Below, one piece after another: positions 43,528-53,691 of a DNA stretch of 64,000 nt. Both the position numbers and the translations under genes were made by a program. Every line of letters starts with the position of its first letter. Position 1 is the stretch's first letter. The notes beneath the pieces were generated by a model. That model worked only from the letters and a program-made list of their open reading frames with translations, did no database searches and was not told the DNA's origin. The stretch is from assembly GCF_963667555.1 (NCBI RefSeq), contig NZ_OY763421.1, positions 2,125,562-2,189,561 of the forward strand. Direction: 5' to 3'. The DNA is from an uncultured Methanolobus sp. (GTDB lineage: Archaea > Halobacteriota > Methanosarcinia > Methanosarcinales > Methanosarcinaceae).

Positions 43528-44424
43528 TTAATTACCAGCTGGCATCAGCTCATTAAGCATCATACTCGTTATCTGGTGCCTGACCTGTTCCCGGCGGTCA
43601 TAAGTGGACTTGTAGAAGACAGTTATCTTCACACCATCGCTGTCTGCACCAAGGAAAAAACTGACACTTACATCAAGACTGTTCCAGACTTTTTCCTTAA
43701 GAACCTCGATCTTTGCAGGCAGGTTTTCCGGGACCTCATCCATACCAAAGTACATGTCAAATTCATTCCTGAACTTGCCCCTGCCATAATTCTTAATGGG
43801 TTTTTCAAGGAATGTCTTGTTTGGTATCTTGAAATAATCGTCAGACATTTGCGGCATATGAGTCACAACCACATAGAAAAGCCCTATGTGCTTCACCTGA
43901 CCCTCAAGGTAATCATCCTCGCCGACCCTTATGTAATCACCTATCTTGAATGGTTTTTTGGTAAGCAGAATGAACCAGATGAAATATGAGAGAATGATAT
44001 CCCTTATAGCGAACGCAAAACCCGTGGTGATCAGACCAAGGAAGAGGGCGATATTGCTTACAGTGCCACCGAGGTAGGAAAAAACCACCAGTGTCGCAAT
44101 TAGATATACAAACCACAGGTACATCTTACCCATGAGTATGCGCTCTTCAATCTCACCAAGTTCCTCAAAATAGTTGAGAAAACGGTTCACAGTAAGTTTT
44201 GTAAAAAGGGTTGCAACTGCATAAGATGCAAAAATGATTAGCAATGCCTTCAAAGTTCCTGTCACCACATCAGGAATATCAAATATCTGATAATCATCAA
44301 TAGCAATAATTCCCAGAGCAATGACTATTAGAAATACGAAAAACATAAAAAAAGTATTCAATGATTTGTGGACCAGTTTTGATTTTACATAAATAAGTCC
44401 ACTTCGTGGTGTCTTTTTGGCCAT
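43528..44424 (-). CDS. MscS-family channel protein
   Basis: Four membrane segments (about 23-43, 55-75, 95-115, 120-150) lead to the conserved MscS junction (FAIRDIILSYFIWFILLTKKPFKIGDYIRV), then a C-terminal beta/alpha domain with VTHMPQMSDDYFKIPNKTF. Compared with the MscS at 16821 the pore helix is less Gly/Ala-rich, so the gating properties may differ. GGAGCAAC lies before the ATG. Monocistronic. Confidence 0.88.
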   Translation of the reverse strand: MAKKTPRSGLIYVKSKLVHKSLNTFFMFFVFLIVIALGIIAIDDYQIFDIPDVVTGTLKALLIIFASYAVATLFTKLTVNRFLNYFEELGEIEERILMGKMYLWFVYLIATLVVFSYLGGTVSNIALFLGLITTGFAFAIRDIILSYFIWFILLTKKPFKIGDYIRVGEDDYLEGQVKHIGLFYVVVTHMPQMSDDYFKIPNKTFLEKPIKNYGRGKFRNEFDMYFGMDEVPENLPAKIEVLKEKVWNSLDVSVSFFLGADSDGVKITVFYKSTYDRREQVRHQITSMMLNELMPAGN

Positions 44425-44549
44425 GTACAGGTTGCTCCGGTTTGAAGATCTACAGAATAATTATCTAATTATTCCCATATAGGCGATCATATCAATATAG
44501 TTTACTAAAAAAGCAGTAGCAATAACAAATTGCTCTCAAAATAAAAGGG

Positions 44550-45752
<1,203 letters not shown>

Positions 45753-45861
45753 TTATATTGATATTGAACTTTCCAATACTAGTTAAAAATGTTCATTGTA
45801 AAATACTTGACATTATGCAATCCTGATAAACAAGATAGTTCCAGCTCAATGAAATGCATAA

Positions 45862-45886
45862 TAAAAGAAAAAGAGCACCGGAGTGC
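45862..45886 (-). terminator. Terminator of rpoL
   Basis: GCAC-TCCG-GTGC stem on the minus strand just after the rpoL stop, followed by TCTTTTTC. Confidence 0.5.
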
Positions 45887-45900
45887 AACTTTAAATCAAA

Positions 45901-46179
45901 TCAAATGTCAATAGCTGTCTTAAAAACACCAAGGAATTCATCGCAATCATTTACGATATTCTTAGCAGCATCCTTCACGACCTCAATAGGATCCGCACCA
46001 TCTGTCTTTACAAAAAGGATAGGGTCACTGATTGATACGTGTTTCATGTCGTATGTTGCTATCTGAACTCTCTTGTCATCGAGAAGAGCTGACTTGAGCA
46101 TATTGAGAAGAGTGTGGTTCTCACCAATTATCTCAAGATGCATCTCATCTTCTGTTTTATCAATGATCTTCAATTCCAT
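45901..46179 (-). CDS. rpoL: RNA polymerase subunit L
   Basis: A 92-residue alpha-N-terminal-like subunit (eukaryal Rpb11/AC19 homologue) that dimerises with subunit D during polymerase assembly. EDEMHLEIIGENHTLLNMLKSAL and VSISDPILFVKTDG are family hallmarks. GGTGAG lies seven bases before the ATG. It follows csl4 after 58 bases on the same strand, the arrangement seen in many methanogens. Confidence 0.95.
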   Translation of the reverse strand: MELKIIDKTEDEMHLEIIGENHTLLNMLKSALLDDKRVQIATYDMKHVSISDPILFVKTDGADPIEVVKDAAKNIVNDCDEFLGVFKTAIDI

Positions 46180-46237
46180 CTTTATCTCACCATAAGTAAT
46201 GTGTAATTATTAACCGATAATCCTAATAATAATTCGA

Positions 46238-46825
46238 TCAGACGATTCCGGTTCCGTAGTCTGAAGAGATCTTTCGTGTCTCTGTACGACCACATTCAGG
46301 ACATTTCAGTTTCTTATTGTCCTTTACCAGAGGGCTGTGACACCTTGAGCAGTATGCCTTCATAACTCCAAGGGTCTTGCCATCTGTGCTCAGACGCATG
46401 TTCTGGGTGTTGATGACCTTTGCCTTGACAACATCAGAAAGTGAAAACTCATAGCCAAGATTCTTGACGTAGGAATCTTTCACATTGGACACATGAATTG
46501 CTGCAGCACCGTTTGTCTGGAACTCACGTTCTCCTTTTCCTTTGATAGCACCGATCTCGACAAGAGCCACTGAATCGCGCATATTGACAACGCTTCCGAT
46601 AATAATGTCGCCTTCTTTAATCTCTGGCGGAGTGCTTGTCTGAGGCACTATGGAAACGGTTCTTGACTTCCTGTCAACCTTTACATATCCGGTGCCAAGT
46701 GAGTGAATATCTGCAACGTTGACATAAGTTCCTGCGCCTGCCCTGAACTCTTCAGTAGTTCCTACAAAGTCACCAGGCATTACAAATACAGATTCTTCTG
46801 TACTAAGTTCCTCTTCATCATCCAT
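46238..46825 (-). CDS. csl4: Exosome RNA-binding subunit Csl4
   Basis: Cap subunit of the archaeal RNA exosome. N-terminal domain VMPGDFVGTTEEF, S1 domain (about 70-145; IIIGSVVNMRDSVALVEI) and a C-terminal zinc ribbon CSRCHSPL...CPECG (Cys pairs near 158 and 176). The first ATG is used here, but the frame stays open upstream for 79 more codons to a stop at 47060-47062 and reads as a highly charged, clearly protein-like sequence with no ATG, GTG or TTG. The true start may be a rare codon (see findings). Usual archaeal Csl4 is about 180-190 residues. Confidence 0.9.
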   Translation of the reverse strand: MDDEEELSTEESVFVMPGDFVGTTEEFRAGAGTYVNVADIHSLGTGYVKVDRKSRTVSIVPQTSTPPEIKEGDIIIGSVVNMRDSVALVEIGAIKGKGEREFQTNGAAAIHVSNVKDSYVKNLGYEFSLSDVVKAKVINTQNMRLSTDGKTLGVMKAYCSRCHSPLVKDNKKLKCPECGRTETRKISSDYGTGIV

Positions 46826-47132
46826 ATCATCATCTTCTGTTGAGTCTTCATCGGGCTTATTATCTTTCTTTCCTGACCTTCTCTTACGGCCCTGTCCTTT
46901 CTCTTCAACAACGACTTCAGCAACCTCTGCTGCTTTGACTACTTCTGTTTCGGAGGAAAGAACCTCTTCTTCACTTACCTGCTGGTCTTCGGAATCAGAT
47001 GATTTGATCTTCCTGCGTGAAGTCTTACGTCTATTTCTTATCCTAATTAGAATCCCTTCTTATAATCTGAAATTATATAAAAATGCACAAATCCATGAAT
47101 TCCTTCAAGTAAGAACCGCATTTCTTAAAATA

Positions 47133-47720
47133 TTATCGCACTATCCGATAAATCTCTACTTTTACCATTTCTACTTCTTTTTTATGGAATTTAAATGTTC
47201 GTTTCATTGGAAATGCCGTTGAGTACCAGTCTGTTATTCTGGCATCACCTATGAACTTACTTATAAAATCATGGCTCCCGCAATTATGAATAGAATATAT
47301 CACATCACTGGTTTTCAACGCACTTAAAAGAAACGGTCGGTCATTACCTTTGGTCTGAGCACCAAAAGGAGGGTTCATGACAACAGTATCAGCGTGCCCT
47401 TCAACCTCAAAAATATCGGCATGGACAAACTCAACATCAACACCAAGTTTCTCAGCGTTTCTGCGGGCAACTTCCAGAGCCTTGTTATCAATGTCAAACC
47501 CGATAACTTTCTCTGCTCCTAGAAGCTTTGCACCAATGGCAAGCATACCTGTTCCGCATCCAAGGTCAAAGACGGTTCCTTCAAGGTCACCCTGCATAAA
47601 TGCAAAGTGAAGCATTTCAGCCGCAAGCAATGCAGGAGTGGCATATTGCTCCAGATTCACATTTGGAGAATCAAAACCTTCCACCTGCTCTAACAGAATT
47701 TCAAGCTTACGCTGCTTCAA
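47133..47720 (-). CDS. METTL5-like S-adenosylmethionine methyltransferase
   Basis: COG2263 family: LEQYATPALLAAEML, motif I FDLGCGTGMLAIGAKLLGA and catalytic NPPFGAQ. Eukaryotic METTL5 makes N6-methyladenosine in 18S rRNA, and the archaeal homologue probably does the same in 16S. TTG start with AGGTGAAT six bases upstream, inside the end of dph2, so the two are coupled. Length 195 residues as usual. Confidence 0.9.
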   Translation of the reverse strand: MKQRKLEILLEQVEGFDSPNVNLEQYATPALLAAEMLHFAFMQGDLEGTVFDLGCGTGMLAIGAKLLGAEKVIGFDIDNKALEVARRNAEKLGVDVEFVHADIFEVEGHADTVVMNPPFGAQTKGNDRPFLLSALKTSDVIYSIHNCGSHDFISKFIGDARITDWYSTAFPMKRTFKFHKKEVEMVKVEIYRIVR

Positions 47721-47722
47721 TC

Positions 47723-48718
47723 TTATTCACCTGTGATCTCATCAAAGTAAAGATCTTCCCATTCCCTTTCACCCAGAACTATCTCAAATTCCAGAGGAGT
47801 AAGCATTGGAGCATGGAACCTTCCAACCTCATCAATAGCAAGACGAGGACATGCTGTATTGACAAACACATCAACCTTGAACTGCAATAACTGGTCTGGA
47901 GTTACAAGGTCCATTGTGAAAATATGCGCATTCTTACCGTGAGCTTTTGCCATATTTTTAAGCTTCATGGCGAGTTCCATGCGCTCCTGTCCCGGTTTAG
48001 ATGATACAACGATACCAAATGCCTCCGCATCAAGAGACTTTGCAATTACAGCACTTCTCTGTCTCAAAACCTTGGAATAATCTGCTTCCCTGAGCTCGTT
48101 GACAAACGGATCAGCAATAAGAACACGTTTCTTCATGGCAAGTAAAACACCAAGCGGATGGAATTGTCCGCTTCCAATGAAAAGATACTCATCACAATCC
48201 TCATTCCGTGCAGCGGAGAAATTACAGCCAAGCACCTGACCTGGATATGCAATCTTACTGTCACCCGGACATATCACACATTCCTTTCCATGCTTTTCCA
48301 GAACCTTTACAGCATCATCTAGTTTGTGTACATGCTGAACTGTTGTGATAAGACCGATACGTTTTCCTTCCAGTTTAGAAGCTGCCAGTTCAACAACGTC
48401 CCGTACATCAACAGCCGACCTTGTTTCTATGAAATATACTTTCTGTGAAAGTTTGTTATCGTCAAGATGAGCATGTCCGAAGTGAAAGAGAATATCAACA
48501 TCATTAAGCAGAGCAACATCAAGGTCGCAAGCTCCAAAGCATGGGTTCCCTGAAACAAATATATTTACACCAGTCTCATCCTCAATACGTGAAGCTATTC
48601 CCGGCGAACGTCTCTTAAAACCTTCCGGAAACTGCAATCCCACTACTTTTGCACCTGTATCATTAATTACAGAAATTATGTAATCAAGCCTGAAATCAAA
48701 AGCTTCGCCGTCACTCAT
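47723..48718 (-). CDS. dph2: Diphthamide synthesis enzyme Dph2
   Basis: Non-canonical radical SAM enzyme that transfers 3-amino-3-carboxypropyl to a histidine of elongation factor 2. The three cluster cysteines are visible in [19 protein letters not shown] and [10 protein letters not shown], one in each repeat domain. The chosen ATG has GAGGATATTC upstream and overlaps the hpt stop region (ATGAGTGA); an upstream start eight codons earlier lacks a ribosome site. Operon hpt-dph2-methyltransferase. Confidence 0.94.
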   Translation of the reverse strand: MSDGEAFDFRLDYIISVINDTGAKVVGLQFPEGFKRRSPGIASRIEDETGVNIFVSGNPCFGACDLDVALLNDVDILFHFGHAHLDDNKLSQKVYFIETRSAVDVRDVVELAASKLEGKRIGLITTVQHVHKLDDAVKVLEKHGKECVICPGDSKIAYPGQVLGCNFSAARNEDCDEYLFIGSGQFHPLGVLLAMKKRVLIADPFVNELREADYSKVLRQRSAVIAKSLDAEAFGIVVSSKPGQERMELAMKLKNMAKAHGKNAHIFTMDLVTPDQLLQFKVDVFVNTACPRLAIDEVGRFHAPMLTPLEFEIVLGEREWEDLYFDEITGE

Positions 48719-49274
48719 GAATATCCTCAATTGAAACGCCATTCTCAGTTACATCGATACGGACAAGGGTTTTCACGTCAATGCCCATTTCCTTAAGTCT
48801 TGAAACACCGTCACCGCGTTCAATAACCACAATAGTATCAGTTACGATTGCACCAACTCCTTTGAGAGCACCCATCAGTGCCACAAGAGTTCCACCGGTG
48901 CTGATGACATCATCCACAATAAGAACCCTGTCACCTTCAAAGATATCATTAATGTAAAGTTCACCTTTAGAGTAACCTGTTTCCTGTGACAGTTTTATCT
49001 CACCTTCAAGACCATACTGTCTTTTTCTTATGATACAGAACGGAACTCCGGTCTTCATTGAAATTGCAGTTGCAAGAGGAATTCCCATAGCTTCAATTGC
49101 AATTATTTTATCAAAATTCCTGTCAACCATTCCCAGAATATGGTCAGTGACTTCTTCCAGAAGTTCCGGCTCAAGTCTTGGAACTCCGTCTGATATAGGA
49201 TGAATAAAATAATGGTATTTTCCCCTGTGAACTATCGGTGCATTCAGCAGGGATTCACGTAGTATCTTTAGCAT
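48711..49274 (-). CDS. hpt: Hypoxanthine/guanine phosphoribosyltransferase
   Basis: Purine salvage enzyme of the archaeal Hpt type, 187 residues. The PRPP-binding motif [14 protein letters not shown] (about 118-131) and the basic [13 protein letters not shown] segment are clear. First gene of an operon with dph2 and the METTL5-like gene. Confidence 0.93.
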   Translation of the reverse strand: MLKILRESLLNAPIVHRGKYHYFIHPISDGVPRLEPELLEEVTDHILGMVDRNFDKIIAIEAMGIPLATAISMKTGVPFCIIRKRQYGLEGEIKLSQETGYSKGELYINDIFEGDRVLIVDDVISTGGTLVALMGALKGVGAIVTDTIVVIERGDGVSRLKEMGIDVKTLVRIDVTENGVSIEDIHE

Positions 49275-49503
49275 AGTTATGGCTTAATATCTGACATTAT
49301 ATAAAGAGAATACCTATATCAGATGCAAATCGTCAATCATAATCGATGATTTCGGGTAAAATTGTCGATTATAATCGTTGATTTTGGAAATGAACAAAAT
49401 CAGAAGAGGCAATTCAATAGCAAAATTAGAGATAATATCTAGATTAGTATTGTATCGGTATCGGCTTAATATGAATTTATCCGATACTGCAAAAACAACA
49501 ACG

Positions 49504-49758
49504 TTAATTCTTGTAGATATTCCTTCTGTGCCCTACTTTGATAACAAGTATATGCAGGTTATTATTATCAAGATCCATGATAATCCTGTAGTCTCCAACC
49601 CTGTACTTGTATCCAATATCACCAACAAGCTTTGTGATATAACTTTCAGGACGTATCCTTATCCTTTCAAGAGCTGTAAGTATCCTTACCTGAACAGGTT
49701 GCTCAAGGTTATGAAGCTGTTTTTTAGCCTGTTTTGTGAAAACCACATCATAAGTCAT
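49504..49758 (-). CDS. RelE-type toxin
   Basis: An 84-residue RelE/ParE-fold toxin that would cleave ribosome-bound mRNA. Typical core: YDVVFTKQAKKQLHNLE, the RIRPESYITKLVG stretch and GDYRIIMDLDNN, with YRVGDYR supplying the basic active-site residues. It overlaps the antitoxin gene by four bases (ATGA), so antitoxin is made first. No other gene in the operon. Confidence 0.9.
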   Translation of the reverse strand: MTYDVVFTKQAKKQLHNLEQPVQVRILTALERIRIRPESYITKLVGDIGYKYRVGDYRIIMDLDNNNLHILVIKVGHRRNIYKN

Positions 49759-49973
49759 AGACCCAGCTCTTTCCTAACTTCTTCGAGAGTGAATACTTTA
49801 CCTTCCCTGATTTCCTGACGTGCTTCCTCTAACTCCCTTTTAGTTTCATCTGAAAGCTCTCTGGTGTCCTCGATCAAATCCCAGATAACTTCTTCGTAGG
49901 TTTCCCTTGAGAAAAGTTTCCGATTTGTCAGTTCAGCCTGTAATTCTTCACTTATCTGTATCGTTGTTGCCAT
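49755..49973 (-). CDS. RelB-like antitoxin
   Basis: A 72-residue, acidic antitoxin: beta-strand start MATTIQISEELQAELTNRK, then helices ETYEEVIWDLIED and REIRE-type C-terminus that would wrap the toxin. Ribbon-helix-helix-like N-terminus for operator binding. Directly behind a 16-base palindrome that is probably its operator. Confidence 0.85.
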   Translation of the reverse strand: MATTIQISEELQAELTNRKLFSRETYEEVIWDLIEDTRELSDETKRELEEARQEIREGKVFTLEEVRKELGL

Positions 49974-49979
49974 AATGAA

Positions 49980-49995
49980 CTATAGTGCACTATAG
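49980..49995. promoter_or_regulatory. Palindromic operator of the toxin-antitoxin operon
   Basis: CTATAGTGCACTATAG is a perfect 16-base palindrome seven bases before the antitoxin ATG, so a bound antitoxin or complex would cover the transcript start. Confidence 0.65.
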
Positions 49996-50211
49996 AGTAT
50001 TAAAGTTTCTTACCAATTGACGTTCACAACAAAATTAGCTAAAATCACTATTTTACTCTAGTTTATTCAAAAACTTCACGCAAAATGATTGTTCAATCAT
50101 AACTCAAATATTAGTTTTCATTGCCAATTATAAGAAACTAGTATTTATTATAATTTTCAATTATAATTGCTCAATTGATGTCTTTTTTAATTAACACCAT
50201 AAAAGATTTAC

Positions 50212-50247
50212 TAAAAAAAAAGAATGCCAGGGATAATCAAATATCCC
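50212..50247 (-). terminator. Terminator of the chelatase-like operon
   Basis: On the minus strand GGGATA-TTTGAT-TATCCC follows the stop by a few bases and leads to a run of nine T. Confidence 0.6.
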
Positions 50248-50248
50248 T

Positions 50249-51904
50249 TCAAGCAAAAGCCGTAACCTGATCTCTCTCCTGCTTGATAGCAGAATAAAGG
50301 GCTTCCTTGCTAAGTGACATCGGATGATAGTAACTTCCATTACTTTTCATTGCAACCTCCTTTGCAAGCATTGAACCGGTTGCACTGATATCGACAACAA
50401 GAATATTGACACGGTGGTCAGCTATCTGCTTACAGACCTGCATAATTTCCCTCTTGATATTACCACCAAGATGCAGCGGAGAATTTGCAGTACCATCTGT
50501 TACAAGTATCATAATGGGAACAGCAGACGGTTCTTTCTTAACTTCCCTGACAAGAGTGTCAAGACCTCTGAGCATCCCGGAAGCCATAGGAGTTGTACCT
50601 CCGAATGGAACCTTTTCAAGATACCTTTTTGCAGCTTCAACTGATGATGTGAACGGCAGCACCAGTTCACCTGAACGACCACTGTAGGTCACCAGTGAAA
50701 TCCTGTCCCTGCGCTGGTAAGCGTCTTTCAGCAATGCGAGAACAACACTTGTAGTAATCTGAACCTTGTCGCTCTCATCCATCGAACCGGATGTGTCAAA
50801 AACAATATTGATCAGACTGGAAATACGTCTTCTTCGTACTTTCTCCCTGATGTCTCCCTTCTTGATCTCGATCTTGCCATCCTTTGCATGATGAGCAGCC
50901 GCCCTTACAGTCGGAGCAATGGCAATGTCAGTGATCTTCTCCCCGGGCATCCTGTATCTTACATAACGCCCGCGCTTGCTCTTTGTGAGAACTTCTGCAC
51001 GCCTTCCCGATTTTAGCCTGCCTGCGGCAAGTCTCTTCTTCTGGGAATTGCGGGCGAAATCATTGAGAATCTTACCAACGGTCTTGTCATCTTTCAGATC
51101 ATCGAACAATTTACTGGATTCAGATTTAGAAGCACCATACTCTTCCATTAGTTCCTCTTCCAGTTCCTCATGGCTAAGAATTGGAACGTATTCCTTTGGA
51201 GTGAGTTCTACGCATACTTCAGGTTCGTAAATGCAAATTTCCTCGCATCCGCCTTCCTCAGCTTCAAAGAAAACTTCATCCGAGTCTGATGCCGGAACTT
51301 CAAAGGATAGTTTCTCAACCGGATAATCTTCCTCGTGAATTTCCTGATAGCCCTGACCACCCTGAATATCCTGAGAATCCAGATTCTCATGAACTTCCGT
51401 TTCAGAAACATGCCCCTCTTCGGCAGGTTTTAGAATATCAGCAAATATCGACCTTTCAGGGTCAGTTTCCTGTGTTTCAGAGGTTTCGGTTTCGACAAAA
51501 GTGTCTTCAGGAAGAATGTCCTCCACAAGAGAACTGTCCGGTTCTGATGTGTCAGGCGGCAGAATAATAGCATCATCGATAGCTACACTTTCCGGAGCAT
51601 ACCTGAATACATCTGCAAGAGCTGAATCTGATGTTCCGATAAGTGGCTTGAAAAAAGTTTCAGGCTCGATTGACATATAGTCTGAATCTGCAACGATGCA
51701 GACATCTTCGATCTCACCGGGTCTTATCTGCTCCATATTCGCGTACAGATTCTCGTACAGAATGTCCGTATCCTGTTTGGAAAATTCTGAAACTGAGGCT
51801 CTGGGGATACGAAGCCCGAGCACAGGATAACCTAGATACAACACTTTTATGCCATAATTGCGAGGAAGATTCCTGCGCAGGCGCTGAACAAGTTCATCGT
51901 CCAT
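50249..51904 (-). CDS. Magnesium-chelatase D-like protein with von Willebrand A domain
   Basis: A 551-residue partner of the AAA+ gene upstream. Residues 1-330 are unusual: an N-terminal region of about 120 residues, a long acidic stretch (Glu/Ser/Thr-rich) and a basic linker. Residues 360-545 are a VWA domain with intact MIDAS FDTSGSMDESD, later Thr (GGTTPMASG) and Asp (VTDGTANS). ChlD-like proteins couple an AAA+ ring to a metal chelatase. The ATG has GAGGTG behind it. No CobN/ChlH subunit lies in the window. Confidence 0.85.
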   Translation of the reverse strand: MDDELVQRLRRNLPRNYGIKVLYLGYPVLGLRIPRASVSEFSKQDTDILYENLYANMEQIRPGEIEDVCIVADSDYMSIEPETFFKPLIGTSDSALADVFRYAPESVAIDDAIILPPDTSEPDSSLVEDILPEDTFVETETSETQETDPERSIFADILKPAEEGHVSETEVHENLDSQDIQGGQGYQEIHEEDYPVEKLSFEVPASDSDEVFFEAEEGGCEEICIYEPEVCVELTPKEYVPILSHEELEEELMEEYGASKSESSKLFDDLKDDKTVGKILNDFARNSQKKRLAAGRLKSGRRAEVLTKSKRGRYVRYRMPGEKITDIAIAPTVRAAAHHAKDGKIEIKKGDIREKVRRRRISSLINIVFDTSGSMDESDKVQITTSVVLALLKDAYQRRDRISLVTYSGRSGELVLPFTSSVEAAKRYLEKVPFGGTTPMASGMLRGLDTLVREVKKEPSAVPIMILVTDGTANSPLHLGGNIKREIMQVCKQIADHRVNILVVDISATGSMLAKEVAMKSNGSYYHPMSLSKEALYSAIKQERDQVTAFA

Positions 51905-51917
51905 CCCCGCACCTCTT

Positions 51918-53045
51918 TCATACCCTGCCGTCAACGACCGCTCTTAGCTGGTCGACACTGAATTCCTCTTCCTCAAATGGCTTCTTGCGCATCCTGTGTG
52001 GAAGCACCATTTCGGAAGCTTCGATGATATCATCGTTTGTGATGCGTTCCCTGCCCTCATATGCTGCATTTGTCCTGGCGGCACGCTCGATCATAATATC
52101 CGCACGGTGACCATCCACATTAAAAGCGATACATATCTCAGCAATGGTACGCAGGTTATCCCTTGTTGTAGTAACGCGTGGAAGCATCTGCATGGCTTTT
52201 ACTATCTTTGAACGCAGCTTTTCCTGTTCAGCCTCGAACTCACGGATGAAATGTTTCGGATCATCGTTGAACCTGTTACGCCTTTCGACAATTTCGATAC
52301 GTTGCTCTACATCATAGATACCTGTGACCTCAACCTGCAATGCTATCCTGTCAAGCAATTGTGGACGGAGTTCACCCTCTTCAGGATTCATACTTCCCAC
52401 AATAATGAAATTTGCAGGATGACTGACACTTACTCCTTCTCGCTCAACGGTGTTCACACCCATTGCAGCAGCATCAAGAAGCGCATCCACTACGAAATCA
52501 TCGAGCAGGTTAATTTCATCAACATAAAGAATTCCGCGGTTTGCCTGAGCAAGAATTCCCGGATCGAATGCCTGCACACCCTGGCGCACAGCTTTCTCAA
52601 TATCAAGACTTCCCACAACCCTGTCTTCTGTAGCACCAACCGGAAGGTCCACGACTCTCATCTGACGTCTGCCAATGTACAGTGTACCTTTGCGTTTCTT
52701 CTCCTGACATTCCCAGCAGAACTTTTCAGGATCATTGGGGTCACAATTGAACTTGCAACCCTCTACCATTTCGATTTCAGGTAAGATTTCAGCAATACCT
52801 CTTACTGCAGTTGATTTTGCAGTACCTTTCTGACCGCGTATAAGAACGCCGCCAATAGACGGATTGATAGTGTTAAGAATGAGTGCGCGGAGCATTTTCT
52901 CCTGTCCAACAATTCCAGCGATTGGATAAAGCACCCTTTCGGTCTTTGTAGCCTGTCTGGCAATATCCTCCAGATATTGTGACGGACCTTCATTTTCCAC
53001 TACTTTTGGAACCTCTTTTATTGTTCCGGTAATACTTGAATTCAT
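51918..53045 (-). CDS. Magnesium-chelatase I-like AAA+ ATPase
   Basis: A 375-residue AAA+ ATPase of the BchI/ChlI group: Walker [10 protein letters not shown] (71-79), Walker [11 protein letters not shown], sensor [12 protein letters not shown] and arginine finger region [12 protein letters not shown] four-cysteine set (C97, C101, C110, C113) occurs in a loop. It forms an operon with the VWA gene 13 bases downstream. In methanogens such I/D pairs are probably for tetrapyrrole metal insertion (cobalt or nickel), but this is not shown for this gene. Confidence 0.88.
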   Translation of the reverse strand: MNSSITGTIKEVPKVVENEGPSQYLEDIARQATKTERVLYPIAGIVGQEKMLRALILNTINPSIGGVLIRGQKGTAKSTAVRGIAEILPEIEMVEGCKFNCDPNDPEKFCWECQEKKRKGTLYIGRRQMRVVDLPVGATEDRVVGSLDIEKAVRQGVQAFDPGILAQANRGILYVDEINLLDDFVVDALLDAAAMGVNTVEREGVSVSHPANFIIVGSMNPEEGELRPQLLDRIALQVEVTGIYDVEQRIEIVERRNRFNDDPKHFIREFEAEQEKLRSKIVKAMQMLPRVTTTRDNLRTIAEICIAFNVDGHRADIMIERAARTNAAYEGRERITNDDIIEASEMVLPHRMRKKPFEEEEFSVDQLRAVVDGRV

Positions 53046-53117
53046 ATTATCGCCTTCCCAGCATGAAATTTTGACTTTTGCTTATTGCTTAAGTTTTGAT
53101 TTTAGTGTTCCTGAACC

Positions 53118-53525
53118 TTACAGATACCTCAGAATGATCGCAGATATAAGAGCCAGGAAGAGAAGAATAAGCCCTCCTACGAAGAATCCGAACACAATTT
53201 TCGTGTGCACTTTCTTTTCCGCATTCTTTGCCAGTCCGTTGAGCTCATATAGAGAAAATGTAGAACTCAGCAGAAAGAGCATAGCTGAAAAGAGCAGCAA
53301 TGAACCTGCAACCAGAATATATTCCGCTGTCCATGTCAGCGCCTTGGCGTTCAGAAGATCAATAAAAAAGTCTTTTCCGTGCCTCACATATGAAGCTGTG
53401 ATCCACAGCATAGTGTAAGCGATCTCCGCTGCGCCCATTATCATAGAACACAACGCAGTAGTCATAAGCGTGACCATCATCCCTATGTCAGGGATCTTCA
53501 AATCGATTTTCCATTCATCACCCAC
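53118..53525 (-). CDS. Small membrane protein, 135 aa
   Basis: Not recognised. Three or four hydrophobic helices (about 15-40, 65-88 and 108-133) and a GTG start in a GGTGAAATTGTG context. It precedes the chelatase-like operon on the same strand by 72 bases and could be transcribed with it. Confidence 0.65.
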   Translation of the reverse strand: MGDEWKIDLKIPDIGMMVTLMTTALCSMIMGAAEIAYTMLWITASYVRHGKDFFIDLLNAKALTWTAEYILVAGSLLLFSAMLFLLSSTFSLYELNGLAKNAEKKVHTKIVFGFFVGGLILLFLALISAIILRYL

Positions 53526-53635
53526 AATTTCACCTTAAAATTTGTTTTTTTGGTTTGCCCTCAAATTGGAGTAACGCAATATATGCAGTATAATAATAAA
53601 AATATACTTATTAAAATACTTGATGAATAAAATCA

Positions 53636-53676
53636 AATAAAAAAAGAAGTATGCAGAGCAAAAGAATGGTTCTGCA
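53636..53676 (-). terminator. Terminator of cofD
   Basis: TGCAGA and TCTGCA arms with a 13-base loop on the minus strand, followed by a T-rich stretch (53636-53645 read from the other strand). Confidence 0.5.
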
Positions 53677-53691
53677 TTATTTAGAACAGTT

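Noticed and set aside
49334..49385. Riboswitch or terminator between hpt and the toxin gene
   Set aside because: The inverted repeat is imperfect, AT-rich and not followed by a T-run on the relevant strand.
50976..51567. Plus-strand frames opposite the VWA gene
   Set aside because: Low-complexity Ser/Pro reading is the complement of the acidic stretch of the real gene; no ribosome site.
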